Of a DNA stretch of 64,000 bases, positions 25,117 through 33,394 are shown in pieces; within the stretch, counting starts at the first letter, position 1, and each line of letters opens with the position of its first letter. The stretch is from assembly GCA_965263335.1 (NCBI GenBank), contig CBDHHE010000001.1, forward strand, positions 2,232,001 through 2,296,000, given 5' to 3'. This stretch comes from Thermohalobaculum sp965263335. Lineage in GTDB: Bacteria; Pseudomonadota; Alphaproteobacteria; Rhodobacterales; Rhodobacteraceae. The translations under genes were made by a program, and so were the position numbers. The notes under the pieces are model-generated. The model did not search any database. It was given only the letters and a program-made list of their open reading frames with translations, and had not been told where the DNA came from.

Positions 25117-28008
25117 CTACTTGTCGCGGCTCCTGGGCGTGATCTCGATGTCCACGCGTTCACCGTCGCGCATCACTGACAGTGGCACCGTCTCTCCAGG
25201 TTTCAAACCGTTCAGAGTACGGACAAAATCATAGATGTTCTCCAGCTCCTGCCCGGCGATGCCCACGAGAACATCACCGCCAACAACACCCGCTTCTTCG
25301 GCAGGACCTCCTTTGACCACACCTGACAACGCGACACCTGTAACGCCCTCCTGCGCGTAGTCCGGGATCGTACCGAGGAAAACGCCGCCCATGCGCCGCC
25401 CGCCCTCTCCGCGCGGACGAGCACGTTCGACGTATGGCGGCTCTTCCTCGGCCGTCACACGGGAGCGCGCGACCAGTGCAACAAACCGCGCAATGTCACG
25501 AATACCCTCGTAGTTCAGCTTCTCCGGGGTGTCGCTGGGCTTGTGGTAATCGGTGTGCGCACCGGTGAACATCGAGAGGAATGGCACCTTCTTGAGATAG
25601 AATGCGGTCGAATCTGTTGGAAGGTAGGTGTCTGCATTGGTCACAACGGGCAGACCGATCACGGCGTTTCTCCGCTCGATCTCACGCTCCCAAACCGGCG
25701 AAGATCCGATCCCACCGATGACCACCTTGTCTTCAAGGCGCCCGACCATATCGAGGTTCATGTAAGCGCTCACAAGGCCGGCGAGATCATCGGTCCCGGC
25801 CTCCTCGGCCATCGCATCGACAAAGTGTTCCGCTCCGAGCAGGCCCAGTTCTTCGCCAGACCAAGCTGCGAAGATCACGTCGCGCGGCCCAGTGAGTTTT
25901 CCATCGGATTTCAGCTCGGCCAAGCGCTCAGCCACCTCAAGCATTGCAGCGACGCCGGATGCATTGTCGTCAGCCCCGAAATGCACCTCGCCCTGCTCTT
26001 CCGCCGATGCGAGAGACCCGGAGGTCTCACCGCGTCCAAGGTGATCGACGTGTGCGCCGATAACGAGTGCTGGCGCATCTCCATTCCCGAGCTCAAGCTT
26101 TGCAAGGACGTTGCGTCCCGTCCGCGTCTCGAAGTTGAGGTCGATTTGCGCCGTTGCAGTCACGCCGATCAGATCGCGTCCGTCGACCTCCCCAGCCTCG
26201 AGTTTCGCCGCCATCTCTTCGAGGTCATCGCCGAGCACCGACAGCATCGCCGTCATCTGATCGCGCCCAACGGCGACAACCGGCAGGCTCGCAGCACCAG
26301 AAGTCGCTTCGTAGGCGAGGCGAGGCAACCCTGCGTCAAAACTCTCACGAACGGGTGGCGAGAAAATCACGCCCGCAGCGCCGCGCGCCTTCGCAACCGA
26401 AGCCTTGTAGCGAAGATCGGCAAAGCGGGAGAGGAACGTGCGCCGGTCCGCTGGTTCATCGCCCGGCATGCCGCGCCAGATCAGGACCCACTTGTCGGTC
26501 ACATCCAGATCACCATAGCTGTCAAGTGCTGGCTGATCTCCTTGTCCCGGCGCGACCAGGCCATATCCGGCGAACACGACTGGCGCTTCTTCCGTGGCGC
26601 CCGTCATTGCAAAGGCAAGAGGCATCCAGTCTTGCCCCACCTCTTTGTCCGTTGCTTGACCATCAATCGAGATTGCAAGGCTGTTAGAGGCGCCGAGGTC
26701 GACCCCCGCGGTGAACTCAAATTCCTGATACCACTCGCCATTGTCTCCAGCCGGTGTCAGCCCGAACGCTTCAAAAGCTGTCGCAACATACTCCGTTGCC
26801 TTGAGCTCGCCTTCAGTTCCTGTCAGCCGCCCTTCCATCTCTTCGGACGCAAGCGCTTCAACGTGCAGCTTGATGTCGGCGACATCGATATCGGGTGACG
26901 TCTTGAGCGAGGAAGCCGTCCGGCGCGGCGTGGCAGCATCGATCAGCTCCAGTGCAGCGCTGTGATCCCAGTCCGCAACAAAAATCTGACTCTTGCCGGT
27001 CGATGTGGCGTTGGACGTCCAGCTCAAGGTCCCGCCATCTGGAGAGAAGGTCGCCAGTCCATCAAACCCCTCGCGATCGCTGACACGAACCGGTTCCTTC
27101 TCACCTTCGGCATCGACGATGTAGAGTTCGAAATTCGAGAAGCCCAACAGATTGGTTGCGAAGATCAGATACTCTCCAGACGGATGAAAGAAGGGTGCCC
27201 AAGACATGACACCAAGATCCGTGATTGCGCGTTGATCGCTGCCATCCGCGTTCGCGACGTAGACTTCCGCACGTGCGCCATCCTCGGAAAACCGCCGCCA
27301 AGTGAACTTTGAGCCGTCTGCGCTCCAAAACGGACCACCATCATAGCCGGGAGCGGTCGTGAGACGCCGTACGTTCTCGCCATCGGCATCCATGACATAG
27401 AGTTCCATGAAAGCGGATGGATCCTTCTCGAGACGTTTCTGATCGGCGTCGCTCAATTCTGTCTCATACGCATGCCTGTTTGACGCAAACAGGATGCTCT
27501 CGCCGTCGGGAGAGTAAGAACCTTCAGCGTCATAGCCCACCGCATCTGTCAAACGTTTGAACGCGCCGGTTTGCAAGTCCCGCTCGACGAGCTCGTAGGA
27601 TGGGTCGTAGTCCCAAGAATAGCGTCGTGATTGGCCGGAGGCGCGAAAGTCGAGTTCTGCCTTCATTTTCGCTTCGGCATCCGGGTCGAGCTCTGTGGAG
27701 GCGTACATCGCCTTTTTGCCTCCCGGTGCAATCCAGCCGCAGGTCGTCTTCCCTACTCCAGGCGAAAGGCGCTCAACGTCACCCGTTTCCAAGTCCATGA
27801 CATACATCTGATAAAACGGATTGCCTGGTTCGCGCTCGCTCTGAAAGATCATGCGCGTCCCGTCTGCCGAGTAGTACCCTTCGCCAGCGCGTGCACCTTC
27901 AAAGGTGAGTTGCCGGGTACCAGAAATCGGCGACGCATCAGCCTTCATCGCAGGGACGAATCCGGCTGAGCACATGATCACCAAGCCGATGGGGAAGAGA
28001 GAGCGCAT
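25117..28008 (-). CDS. secreted M28-family metallopeptidase with TolB-like propeller, PA and PDZ domains
   Basis: This 963-residue exported protein starts with a signal peptide (MRSLFPIGLVIMCSAGFVPA). Residues about 30-340 are TolB/WD40-like propeller repeats (YSADGTRMIFQSE, YSPDGESILFASN, FSPDGGTLSWTSN). A PA-like insert follows (about 440-590), then the M28 zinc peptidase with IGAHVDHLGRGE, HFGADDNASGVAAML, WSGEELGLLGAEHF and HTDYHKPSDTPEKL. The C-terminal 90 residues are a PDZ domain (GGPAEEAGVVGGDVLVGIAG). It is likely a periplasmic aminopeptidase. Single-gene unit. Confidence 0.9.
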   Translation of the reverse strand: MRSLFPIGLVIMCSAGFVPAMKADASPISGTRQLTFEGARAGEGYYSADGTRMIFQSEREPGNPFYQMYVMDLETGDVERLSPGVGKTTCGWIAPGGKKAMYASTELDPDAEAKMKAELDFRASGQSRRYSWDYDPSYELVERDLQTGAFKRLTDAVGYDAEGSYSPDGESILFASNRHAYETELSDADQKRLEKDPSAFMELYVMDADGENVRRLTTAPGYDGGPFWSADGSKFTWRRFSEDGARAEVYVANADGSDQRAITDLGVMSWAPFFHPSGEYLIFATNLLGFSNFELYIVDAEGEKEPVRVSDREGFDGLATFSPDGGTLSWTSNATSTGKSQIFVADWDHSAALELIDAATPRRTASSLKTSPDIDVADIKLHVEALASEEMEGRLTGTEGELKATEYVATAFEAFGLTPAGDNGEWYQEFEFTAGVDLGASNSLAISIDGQATDKEVGQDWMPLAFAMTGATEEAPVVFAGYGLVAPGQGDQPALDSYGDLDVTDKWVLIWRGMPGDEPADRRTFLSRFADLRYKASVAKARGAAGVIFSPPVRESFDAGLPRLAYEATSGAASLPVVAVGRDQMTAMLSVLGDDLEEMAAKLEAGEVDGRDLIGVTATAQIDLNFETRTGRNVLAKLELGNGDAPALVIGAHVDHLGRGETSGSLASAEEQGEVHFGADDNASGVAAMLEVAERLAELKSDGKLTGPRDVIFAAWSGEELGLLGAEHFVDAMAEEAGTDDLAGLVSAYMNLDMVGRLEDKVVIGGIGSSPVWEREIERRNAVIGLPVVTNADTYLPTDSTAFYLKKVPFLSMFTGAHTDYHKPSDTPEKLNYEGIRDIARFVALVARSRVTAEEEPPYVERARPRGEGGRRMGGVFLGTIPDYAQEGVTGVALSGVVKGGPAEEAGVVGGDVLVGIAGQELENIYDFVRTLNGLKPGETVPLSVMRDGERVDIEITPRSRDK

Positions 28009-28353
28009 GGTCGTCTCCGATCTTGGTCGCGGGATGCCTGACTATTTTGAGCAGGAGTTTTAGCCCGCCCAACGCGAGCTTCAACAACGTTGATGCGACG
28101 GCATTGGTTCAACTTTTAGCTTCCGCCGGTCGGGACGTCTTCACGTCAAAGGACGTCGGCTGAAGAAGTTCTGCTGAACGGGGCAACCATCTACGAACTC
28201 CGAATGCTTTTCCAAAGAAGCACGCCCGAGTTCCTTGCGGCCTGCGCAACCTCGATGCAGATCGCACCTGAAGCCCTTCTTCCGCGACGCTAGGCGATCA
28301 GCGAGAAGTTGCGAAAGGTGCGCTCACTTAAACTTCATCGCACCGACGAAGTT
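28009..28353. other. intergenic stretch without recognisable gene
   Basis: The 345 bp upstream of the M28 gene and downstream of the cytochrome gene hold a plus-strand open stretch of about 50 codons ending at 28293, without start codon or ribosome site. I see no other feature. Confidence 0.45.
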
Positions 28354-28797
28354 CTAGGGCTCATAGCGCGCCACGCGTTCCAGATATTCGAGCACCGCAA
28401 TGCGCCTTTCCTCCTCGAGCTTCACGATCATCGTGGTGCCTTTGACGAACGCGCGCGAGTTGGTGATGAACTTGTCCAGGGTCTCGAGATCCCAGATCGC
28501 ACCGGTTTCGGCGAAGGCGCGCATGCCCTTGGTGTATTGGTAGCCTTCGATGATGCCCACGGGGCGACCGACGATCCCATTCAGTGTCGGACCCTGCGGC
28601 AGCACAACGGCAAGCTCAACGCCCGAGCTGCTCCGAGGAACGTACTGCTGCCAGGAGTTCTCCTCGGCGAGCAGGCCGTGACAGCGCGCGCAAACGTCTT
28701 GATAGATCAGCGCACCATCCTTGGCCGCGGCAGGTGCGGACAACAGACCGATGGCCAGTAGGGCCGCAGCCAGACAACGGTGCAGCTTGGGCGTCAT
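28354..28797 (-). CDS. small exported c-type cytochrome
   Basis: This 147-residue protein has a Sec signal (LHRCLAAALLAIGLLSAPAAA) and one haem-binding motif, CARCH, at residues 35-39; a likely distal Met is in GYQYTKGMRAF. It is a periplasmic electron carrier. The ATG at 28797 has GGAGG upstream; the earlier in-frame start at 28836 is less good. It lies 69 bp downstream of the Tat-exported amidohydrolase on the same strand, so the pair may work together in the periplasm. The haem-spacing segment HGLLAEENSW is longer than in minimal cytochromes. Confidence 0.85.
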   Translation of the reverse strand: MTPKLHRCLAAALLAIGLLSAPAAAKDGALIYQDVCARCHGLLAEENSWQQYVPRSSSGVELAVVLPQGPTLNGIVGRPVGIIEGYQYTKGMRAFAETGAIWDLETLDKFITNSRAFVKGTTMIVKLEEERRIAVLEYLERVARYEP

Positions 28798-28866
28798 GGG
28801 GTGCCTCCAGATCTCGATGCAATGGGCCAGACGCATTGCCTGGCCCGCTGATTGGGGTGCGCCCGG

Positions 28867-30351
28867 TCAGGTCGGCGAGACGTAGCCGTAGCGGACATTG
28901 TCGCGAATGCCGTCGAGCAGTGCGAAGTCGGTTTTCAGCTTTTGTATGCCGTCGTTCTCCATCGGCTCTAGATCGGCCCTCAAGTTGACCTTGAAAAGGC
29001 GCGCCGAGTTCAGACCGAAGATCGTGTTCTTGACGTGCCCGTCTGCATCTCCCAGCGGTGCGAAGCCGTGCTTCGCCTGCATGTCCTCGGGGATTTCGAG
29101 GCGACGCAGGGCCTCGATCTGCCATTGCGGTGAGCCGTAGAAGACCGAGTCCGTGCCCCAGACGATCTTGTCGGCGCCCAGCCCCTTGATCAGCATGCCC
29201 AGCATCGCTGCGGCCAGGCGCGGGTGGGTGACACAGGAATTGGCGAACGTGGTCCCAAGCTCGCCATAGACGTTCGTGACACCGTGCTCTTCCGGAATGC
29301 GGGCGAGATCCGAGGCCCATTTCAGCTCTCCGGTGGCCTCGAACTCCTCCAGCACAGGCGTCGGATCTTCCAGGAACGGCCGCATGCCCGAGTGGTAGAT
29401 GATGAAGTTGATCTCGGGCCAGTCTTTGGCCGCCTTGGCTACGTCCCAGACGGTATTGTACTGCCATTTGTCCTTCCACGTGGTCTCGTAGTCGGCAGGC
29501 ATCAGACCCTTGTGGCAGGCGAAATTGGTCTTGCCGTATTTCACGGCCTTCTCGAAGAACGGGTACATCAGCTCTTCATCGTCCAGCCGGTAGGGACGCT
29601 CGGTCGAGGCCGAGAGCGGATCACCGATGGTGTAGGCTTTCCAGCCGTCCATGTGCGCGCCGTTCTCCAGCGCCTTGTCGACCTCGTCCATCCAGCCGGG
29701 CTTGCCCGGTGTGATCACGTGGTGGCCGAACATCCGGCGCGTGCCCGCCAGCTTGTTGACCATTGCCACGGTGTTCACGATGGCTTCGTTGGACACGAAG
29801 TTCCATGAGGGATCGTCAAACGGTGCACCCGACAGGAGAGCGATCTTGGTGTCCGAGTTCACGAAGATCTGGCGCATGTAGTTGTCGAACTTGTAGTAGG
29901 CGAGCGTCAGTTCATCGTCCTTCAGATCCGGGTTCCAGTTCTGCGACGCGTAGACGCCGAGACCCAGAAGACCCTCCTGTTCAAACCCGTCATGGACCAT
30001 GTGGGTCTGATCATCGAAGATGAACTGTCCTGCCAAATGTTTGGCCCGTTCCTCGGCCTGATCGTGGTTTGCGGCTTCGGCCTCTGAGACGTTGAACACC
30101 GGTCCGAAGACCTCGTTCATCGCGACAAACCCCGCGGCCATCCCGGCCGACGAACGCAGGAACTTGCGCCGGTCCATGCCCTTGCCATGGGTGTCGGCCA
30201 GTGCATGCATCCGCTCTTCGACTTGGCGTTGCTGTTTGGTCTGAGGCTGCGGTGTGAACTCGCCGTTCGAGATAATCTGCGTCGGAATGGGCGTTTCGTT
30301 GTCCAGCTCCTCGGCGAGCTTCAGCTCGTTGACATCTACTAGATCAGGCAT
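28867..30351 (-). CDS. amidohydrolase-2 family protein with internal Tat signal
   Basis: This 494-residue protein starts MPDLVDVNELKLAEEL. A twin-arginine signal MDRRKFLRSSAGMAAGF begins only at residue 59, after a hydrophilic 58-residue extension. The body resembles Amidohydrolase_2 enzymes (metal histidines in DDQTHMVHDG and FACHKGLMP, acid in VWGTDSVFYG), which hydrolyse or decarboxylate cyclic or aromatic substrates. The ATG at 30351 has GGAGGA upstream and fits the whole frame; a second start at Met59 (30177) is conceivable. It precedes the cytochrome gene. Confidence 0.78.
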   Translation of the reverse strand: MPDLVDVNELKLAEELDNETPIPTQIISNGEFTPQPQTKQQRQVEERMHALADTHGKGMDRRKFLRSSAGMAAGFVAMNEVFGPVFNVSEAEAANHDQAEERAKHLAGQFIFDDQTHMVHDGFEQEGLLGLGVYASQNWNPDLKDDELTLAYYKFDNYMRQIFVNSDTKIALLSGAPFDDPSWNFVSNEAIVNTVAMVNKLAGTRRMFGHHVITPGKPGWMDEVDKALENGAHMDGWKAYTIGDPLSASTERPYRLDDEELMYPFFEKAVKYGKTNFACHKGLMPADYETTWKDKWQYNTVWDVAKAAKDWPEINFIIYHSGMRPFLEDPTPVLEEFEATGELKWASDLARIPEEHGVTNVYGELGTTFANSCVTHPRLAAAMLGMLIKGLGADKIVWGTDSVFYGSPQWQIEALRRLEIPEDMQAKHGFAPLGDADGHVKNTIFGLNSARLFKVNLRADLEPMENDGIQKLKTDFALLDGIRDNVRYGYVSPT

Positions 30352-30447
30352 CGAATCCTCCGCTGGCAATTTCGCCGATTGCCTCGGCGCTTGATTGGCA
30401 CTGCTGCGACAGAAGGCGCCACGATCACCCCCCGCGATCAACGGCTT

Positions 30448-30467
30448 TCATATATTTATGATATATC
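30448..30467. promoter_or_regulatory. AT-rich candidate operator upstream of the amidohydrolase
   Basis: TCATATATTTATGATATATC stands out in the GC-rich context about 97 bp before the amidohydrolase ATG. Its minus-strand form, ATATATCATAAATATATGA, matches the element at 31831-31849 at 14 of 19 positions. The two could bind the same regulator or simply be AT-rich promoter elements. Confidence 0.35.
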
Positions 30468-30675
30468 TACTTTGGCGTGAAGTTTCAGGTTGTCAAGCAC
30501 GCGCCGAGATGAGCAGCTTCGTCTGAGTGGCTGCAGCAAACGATCTCAGCACACCCTGCACCTTCGGGGCCACCCAGCTTGCCGCGAATGCCTTCGGAAC
30601 GTTCGCTGACAGGACCAGCCCCACAAAGATCAGCTAGAGAAGGATCGAAAAAAACAACCGAGTTTGTTCGCAAGC

Positions 30676-31470
30676 CTACTCCGCCGGGACGACCTTGTTC
30701 TTTGCCGTCCGCCCATCGGGTGTCCGTGATGTCTTGCGCATGTCCGTCTTCACATGCTTGGTCTCGTAACCATTGAACAAGTGTCCGAGCAGCCCGCGGT
30801 TCAAGTCAGAGGTGCCCATCAGCCAGTCCATGATCGGGAATGTCAGGTTCATGTTTCTCTCCATCATGATCGACTGATTGTGATGGGCCTCGTGGTGGCG
30901 CCTCAACGTGTTCACGAATGGCATGTTACGCACGAACCAGTTCTCGCGGACATGGCAGCAGAAGTGCATGAATTCATAGATCAGGTACATCGACGTGGTT
31001 GTCGTGATCACCAACCAACCAACGTTTGCGGTGAACACCAGCCCTGCGATCAACGCGATCGGCACCGACATGCAGATGAACGTGATCAGCGCAAAAGGCG
31101 GAAAGAACGTAACGCGCCAATCATGTGGGCCAGCAAAAGCCATCTCATCATCGGTGAAAAACTGATGGTGCATCATCGTGTGGCGCATGTAGATCACCCG
31201 CAGCGCACGGAGTTTCTGCGGGCGGTGCATGATGTGGATGTGCAGAAACCACTCGAAAAAATTGGCGCCCAGGAACGCCACCGGCACGATCAACCATTCG
31301 TACCACTGGATGTCGTGCATGCTCTGCACGTAGATCACTATGGCGGCGACGCCGATCATGTAGATCACCGCCACGTGGAGCCACCCATTGTACCAACCCG
31401 TGATGCGGTTGCGATAGGTCTCGCGGTATACGCGCTGGCGGGCGGACATGGCACTATCGGTCAGTTCCAT
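30676..31470 (-). CDS. fatty acid hydroxylase/sterol desaturase-family membrane di-iron enzyme
   Basis: This 264-residue membrane protein has four to five hydrophobic helices and the histidine clusters of the family: HIHIMH, RHTMMHHQF, HFCCH and RRHHEAHHN. These bind two irons and activate oxygen to hydroxylate or desaturate a lipid-like substrate. The ATG at 31470 has GGGAGAAA upstream and lies 16 bases after the DUF6166 stop; the earlier ATG at 31500 overlaps that gene. The C-terminus is charged and soluble. Confidence 0.85.
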   Translation of the reverse strand: MELTDSAMSARQRVYRETYRNRITGWYNGWLHVAVIYMIGVAAIVIYVQSMHDIQWYEWLIVPVAFLGANFFEWFLHIHIMHRPQKLRALRVIYMRHTMMHHQFFTDDEMAFAGPHDWRVTFFPPFALITFICMSVPIALIAGLVFTANVGWLVITTTTSMYLIYEFMHFCCHVRENWFVRNMPFVNTLRRHHEAHHNQSIMMERNMNLTFPIMDWLMGTSDLNRGLLGHLFNGYETKHVKTDMRKTSRTPDGRTAKNKVVPAE

Positions 31471-31486
31471 CGGATTTCTCCCAGGA

Positions 31487-31795
31487 TCAGCTGTCGGCAT
31501 GGATGTTTGACAGCGCGGTGTCGATGTCGGTGGTGGTCATGACCCACTCATTGTTGAAATAGGCCACAACACGGAGCATGAACTCTTCGGTCAGCTTCTG
31601 TGCGCGCGCATGGTCACCGAGATGCTCTATCAGAATGGCGTGAGCAAGTTGGCGAGGGCTGTCTCCTTCATAGCTCCAGTCGAAACCATGATCCGTGTAT
31701 GTCTTTAGCTCGAGATGCGGATCGAGGGTGCTGCCATCCACGGTCACTTCCACACCGTCAATCGTGCGATCTCCTCGAAAGACGCGATCTGCCAT
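31487..31795 (-). CDS. DUF6166-like small protein
   Basis: This 102-residue soluble protein starts MADRVFRGDRTIDGVEVTVDG, with LKTYTDHGFDWSYEGDSPRQLAHAI in the middle, which resembles the DUF6166 family. No function is known for the family. It is translated just before the di-iron membrane hydroxylase and is probably in the same transcript. Confidence 0.7.
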   Translation of the reverse strand: MADRVFRGDRTIDGVEVTVDGSTLDPHLELKTYTDHGFDWSYEGDSPRQLAHAILIEHLGDHARAQKLTEEFMLRVVAYFNNEWVMTTTDIDTALSNIHADS

Positions 31796-31830
31796 TCGAG
31801 CCCCATGTCTTGCCTGACCAACAGCGAATA

Positions 31831-31849
31831 ATATATCAGAGAAATATCA
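31831..31849. promoter_or_regulatory. AT-rich candidate operator in the divergent DUF6166/membrane-protein spacer
   Basis: ATATATCAGAGAAATATCA lies in the 76-bp spacer between the DUF6166 gene (minus) and the 125-residue membrane protein (plus). It resembles the element at 30448-30467. Its position suits control of both directions. Confidence 0.35.
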
Positions 31850-31871
31850 AGCAGCAACACATGGGGCCGCA

Positions 31872-32249
31872 ATGCGAGGGCCGTTGGCCGAGGTTGATGT
31901 GACCATTTTGTTGGCCTTCACGTGCGGATCGGTCATCGCCGTCTGGTCAGTCGTGATCATTGCAGCGTTCCTGCCGCTGCGGCCTCCACGCGACGATCCT
32001 TCAGGCTTGACTGGCAGCGTTTTGGTCTGTGCCGCTGCTATCTTGATCGCCGCGCTTTTGATCGCCCTGGCGCTGACGGTTCCGCTGTTGCCGACTGCTG
32101 TGGCCGTGATAGCAGCGGGTCTTGCGGTTCTCGGTGCGCCACTGTTGGTTGACCCGATCCCATCTAGGCTGAGAGAGTCTCGCATTGCGCCTGTTTCGGT
32201 TGCACTGCTTAGCGTAGTCGGTCTCGTAGCCTTGCCACACCCATTTTGA
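31872..32249 (+). CDS. small integral membrane protein, unknown family
   Basis: This 125-residue protein has four predicted membrane helices (about residues 10-33, 46-68, 70-90 and 103-122) and very few charged residues. No family was recognised. The ATG at 31872 lacks a clear ribosome site. A GTG at 31899 (reading MTILLAFTCGSVIAVW) has GAGG 5 bases upstream and may be the true start. The next small gene begins 13 bases downstream. Confidence 0.6.
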   Translation: MRGPLAEVDVTILLAFTCGSVIAVWSVVIIAAFLPLRPPRDDPSGLTGSVLVCAAAILIAALLIALALTVPLLPTAVAVIAAGLAVLGAPLLVDPIPSRLRESRIAPVSVALLSVVGLVALPHPF

Positions 32250-32262
32250 GAGGAGCTCTCAC

Positions 32263-32439
32263 ATGCCGCCAAAAATGCGCGCTGTTCTCAATACGGTCGT
32301 CCTCTTGATCGCCACTCTCTTGTGGCTGGCCCGCGACTCGATTGGCCTGCAAGCATCGCCCTATCTGTTCTTTGGGCTTGTTGCCTTTATCTCTGGATCG
32401 ATATGGCTGTTTCCGGAGGTCAAGAGAGGAACCGACTGA
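32263..32439 (+). CDS. 58-residue membrane peptide, unknown family
   Basis: An ATG at 32263 with a strong GAGAGGAG site opens a 58-residue frame, MPPKMRAVLNTVVLLIATLL onward, ending PEVKRGTD before TGA. It has two hydrophobic helices (about 7-23 and 33-50). It follows the 125-residue membrane protein closely in the same direction, so the two may form a small membrane pair. No homologue was recognised. Confidence 0.6.
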   Translation: MPPKMRAVLNTVVLLIATLLWLARDSIGLQASPYLFFGLVAFISGSIWLFPEVKRGTD

Positions 32440-32455
32440 GCCCCACACAGTCAGA

Positions 32456-33124
32456 TCAGATCGACGCACGGGTGAACTCCGCCATATAGTCAATCAGGTC
32501 GTCGGAAGCCTGGGCCGCTCCCGCCTCATCACCTCGTGCAATTGCATCCGCAACAGCCTTGTGCAGGAAAGCACATCGCTGCAGATCCAAGGCCTGCTGA
32601 TAATGCTGATACCAGAACCGCCGCGCCAAGCCTTGGATCAGCTGCATGCTGCGCGCTGCATACTCATTGCGGCAGGTCTTGATCGTCAGACGGTTGAATT
32701 CGAGGTCGAACCGCATGAAGGCCACGTCGTCATCTTCCTCGGCGGCACGTCCCAGGTTCTCGGCCAGCGCCGCAAAGGCCACGCGTTCCTCTTCGGTCGA
32801 GCGGCAAGCGGCATTCCGCATAATCAATCGTTCGACCTCACGGCGCAGATCCAAGAGAGCCAGTTGCTTCGCGTGATTGATCTCCGAGACAAGAATACCG
32901 CGCCGCGGCATGATCACGACGAGCCCTTCGTGAGCCAACCGTTGAAGAGCTTCGCGGATCGGTGTCCGCCCGATCCCCAGTGTCTCAATCAGTTCCGATT
33001 CTGAGAGCACCTTGCCCGGAGCCAGCTGGAGCGTGACGATCATCTCTTCGAGCCGCTGATAGGCCCGATCCGTGAGAGATCCAGTTCGAGTCGTTGGTTC
33101 AATTTGTGCGGAGTCTGACTGCAT
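32456..33124 (-). CDS. GntR-family transcriptional regulator (FCD type)
   Basis: This 222-residue regulator has a winged helix (LSESELIETLGIGRTPIREALQRLAHEGLVV is split around residues 38-68) and an FCD effector domain (MRFDLEFNRLTIKTCRNE and the C-terminal GDEAGAAQASDDLIDYM). It is divergent from the amidase of the nitrile hydratase cluster and is the natural candidate to control that regulon. FCD regulators bind short organic acids, which fits an acid or amide product as inducer. Confidence 0.88.
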   Translation of the reverse strand: MQSDSAQIEPTTRTGSLTDRAYQRLEEMIVTLQLAPGKVLSESELIETLGIGRTPIREALQRLAHEGLVVIMPRRGILVSEINHAKQLALLDLRREVERLIMRNAACRSTEEERVAFAALAENLGRAAEEDDDVAFMRFDLEFNRLTIKTCRNEYAARSMQLIQGLARRFWYQHYQQALDLQRCAFLHKAVADAIARGDEAGAAQASDDLIDYMAEFTRASI

Positions 33125-33394
33125 GGCCTTCGTCTACGCAATGACACCCGCATCTCCAATGCGGCAATCGGACAAAATCTCAGTCAGCGACCGAGAATCT
33201 TCGATGGTGACTGACGTCCAGAACGCAAGTGACCGATTGGTGCGCATCCGTCCCGAACATGGCTCGCTATCGAACCTGGGAGGCGGAATGGGCCTTGATG
33301 CATGGCTCGAATAGGTGATCATCCACTGTGCAGTAGCCCCAGAGCTCTGATCCCAACGCGCACCACAACGTCCAGAGGCAGCCCAGAGGATTCC

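Noticed and set aside
28141..28293. Plus-strand open stretch of about 50 codons ending at TAG 28293
   Set aside because: No start codon or ribosome site precedes it and no family was recognised; a gene remnant cannot be shown.
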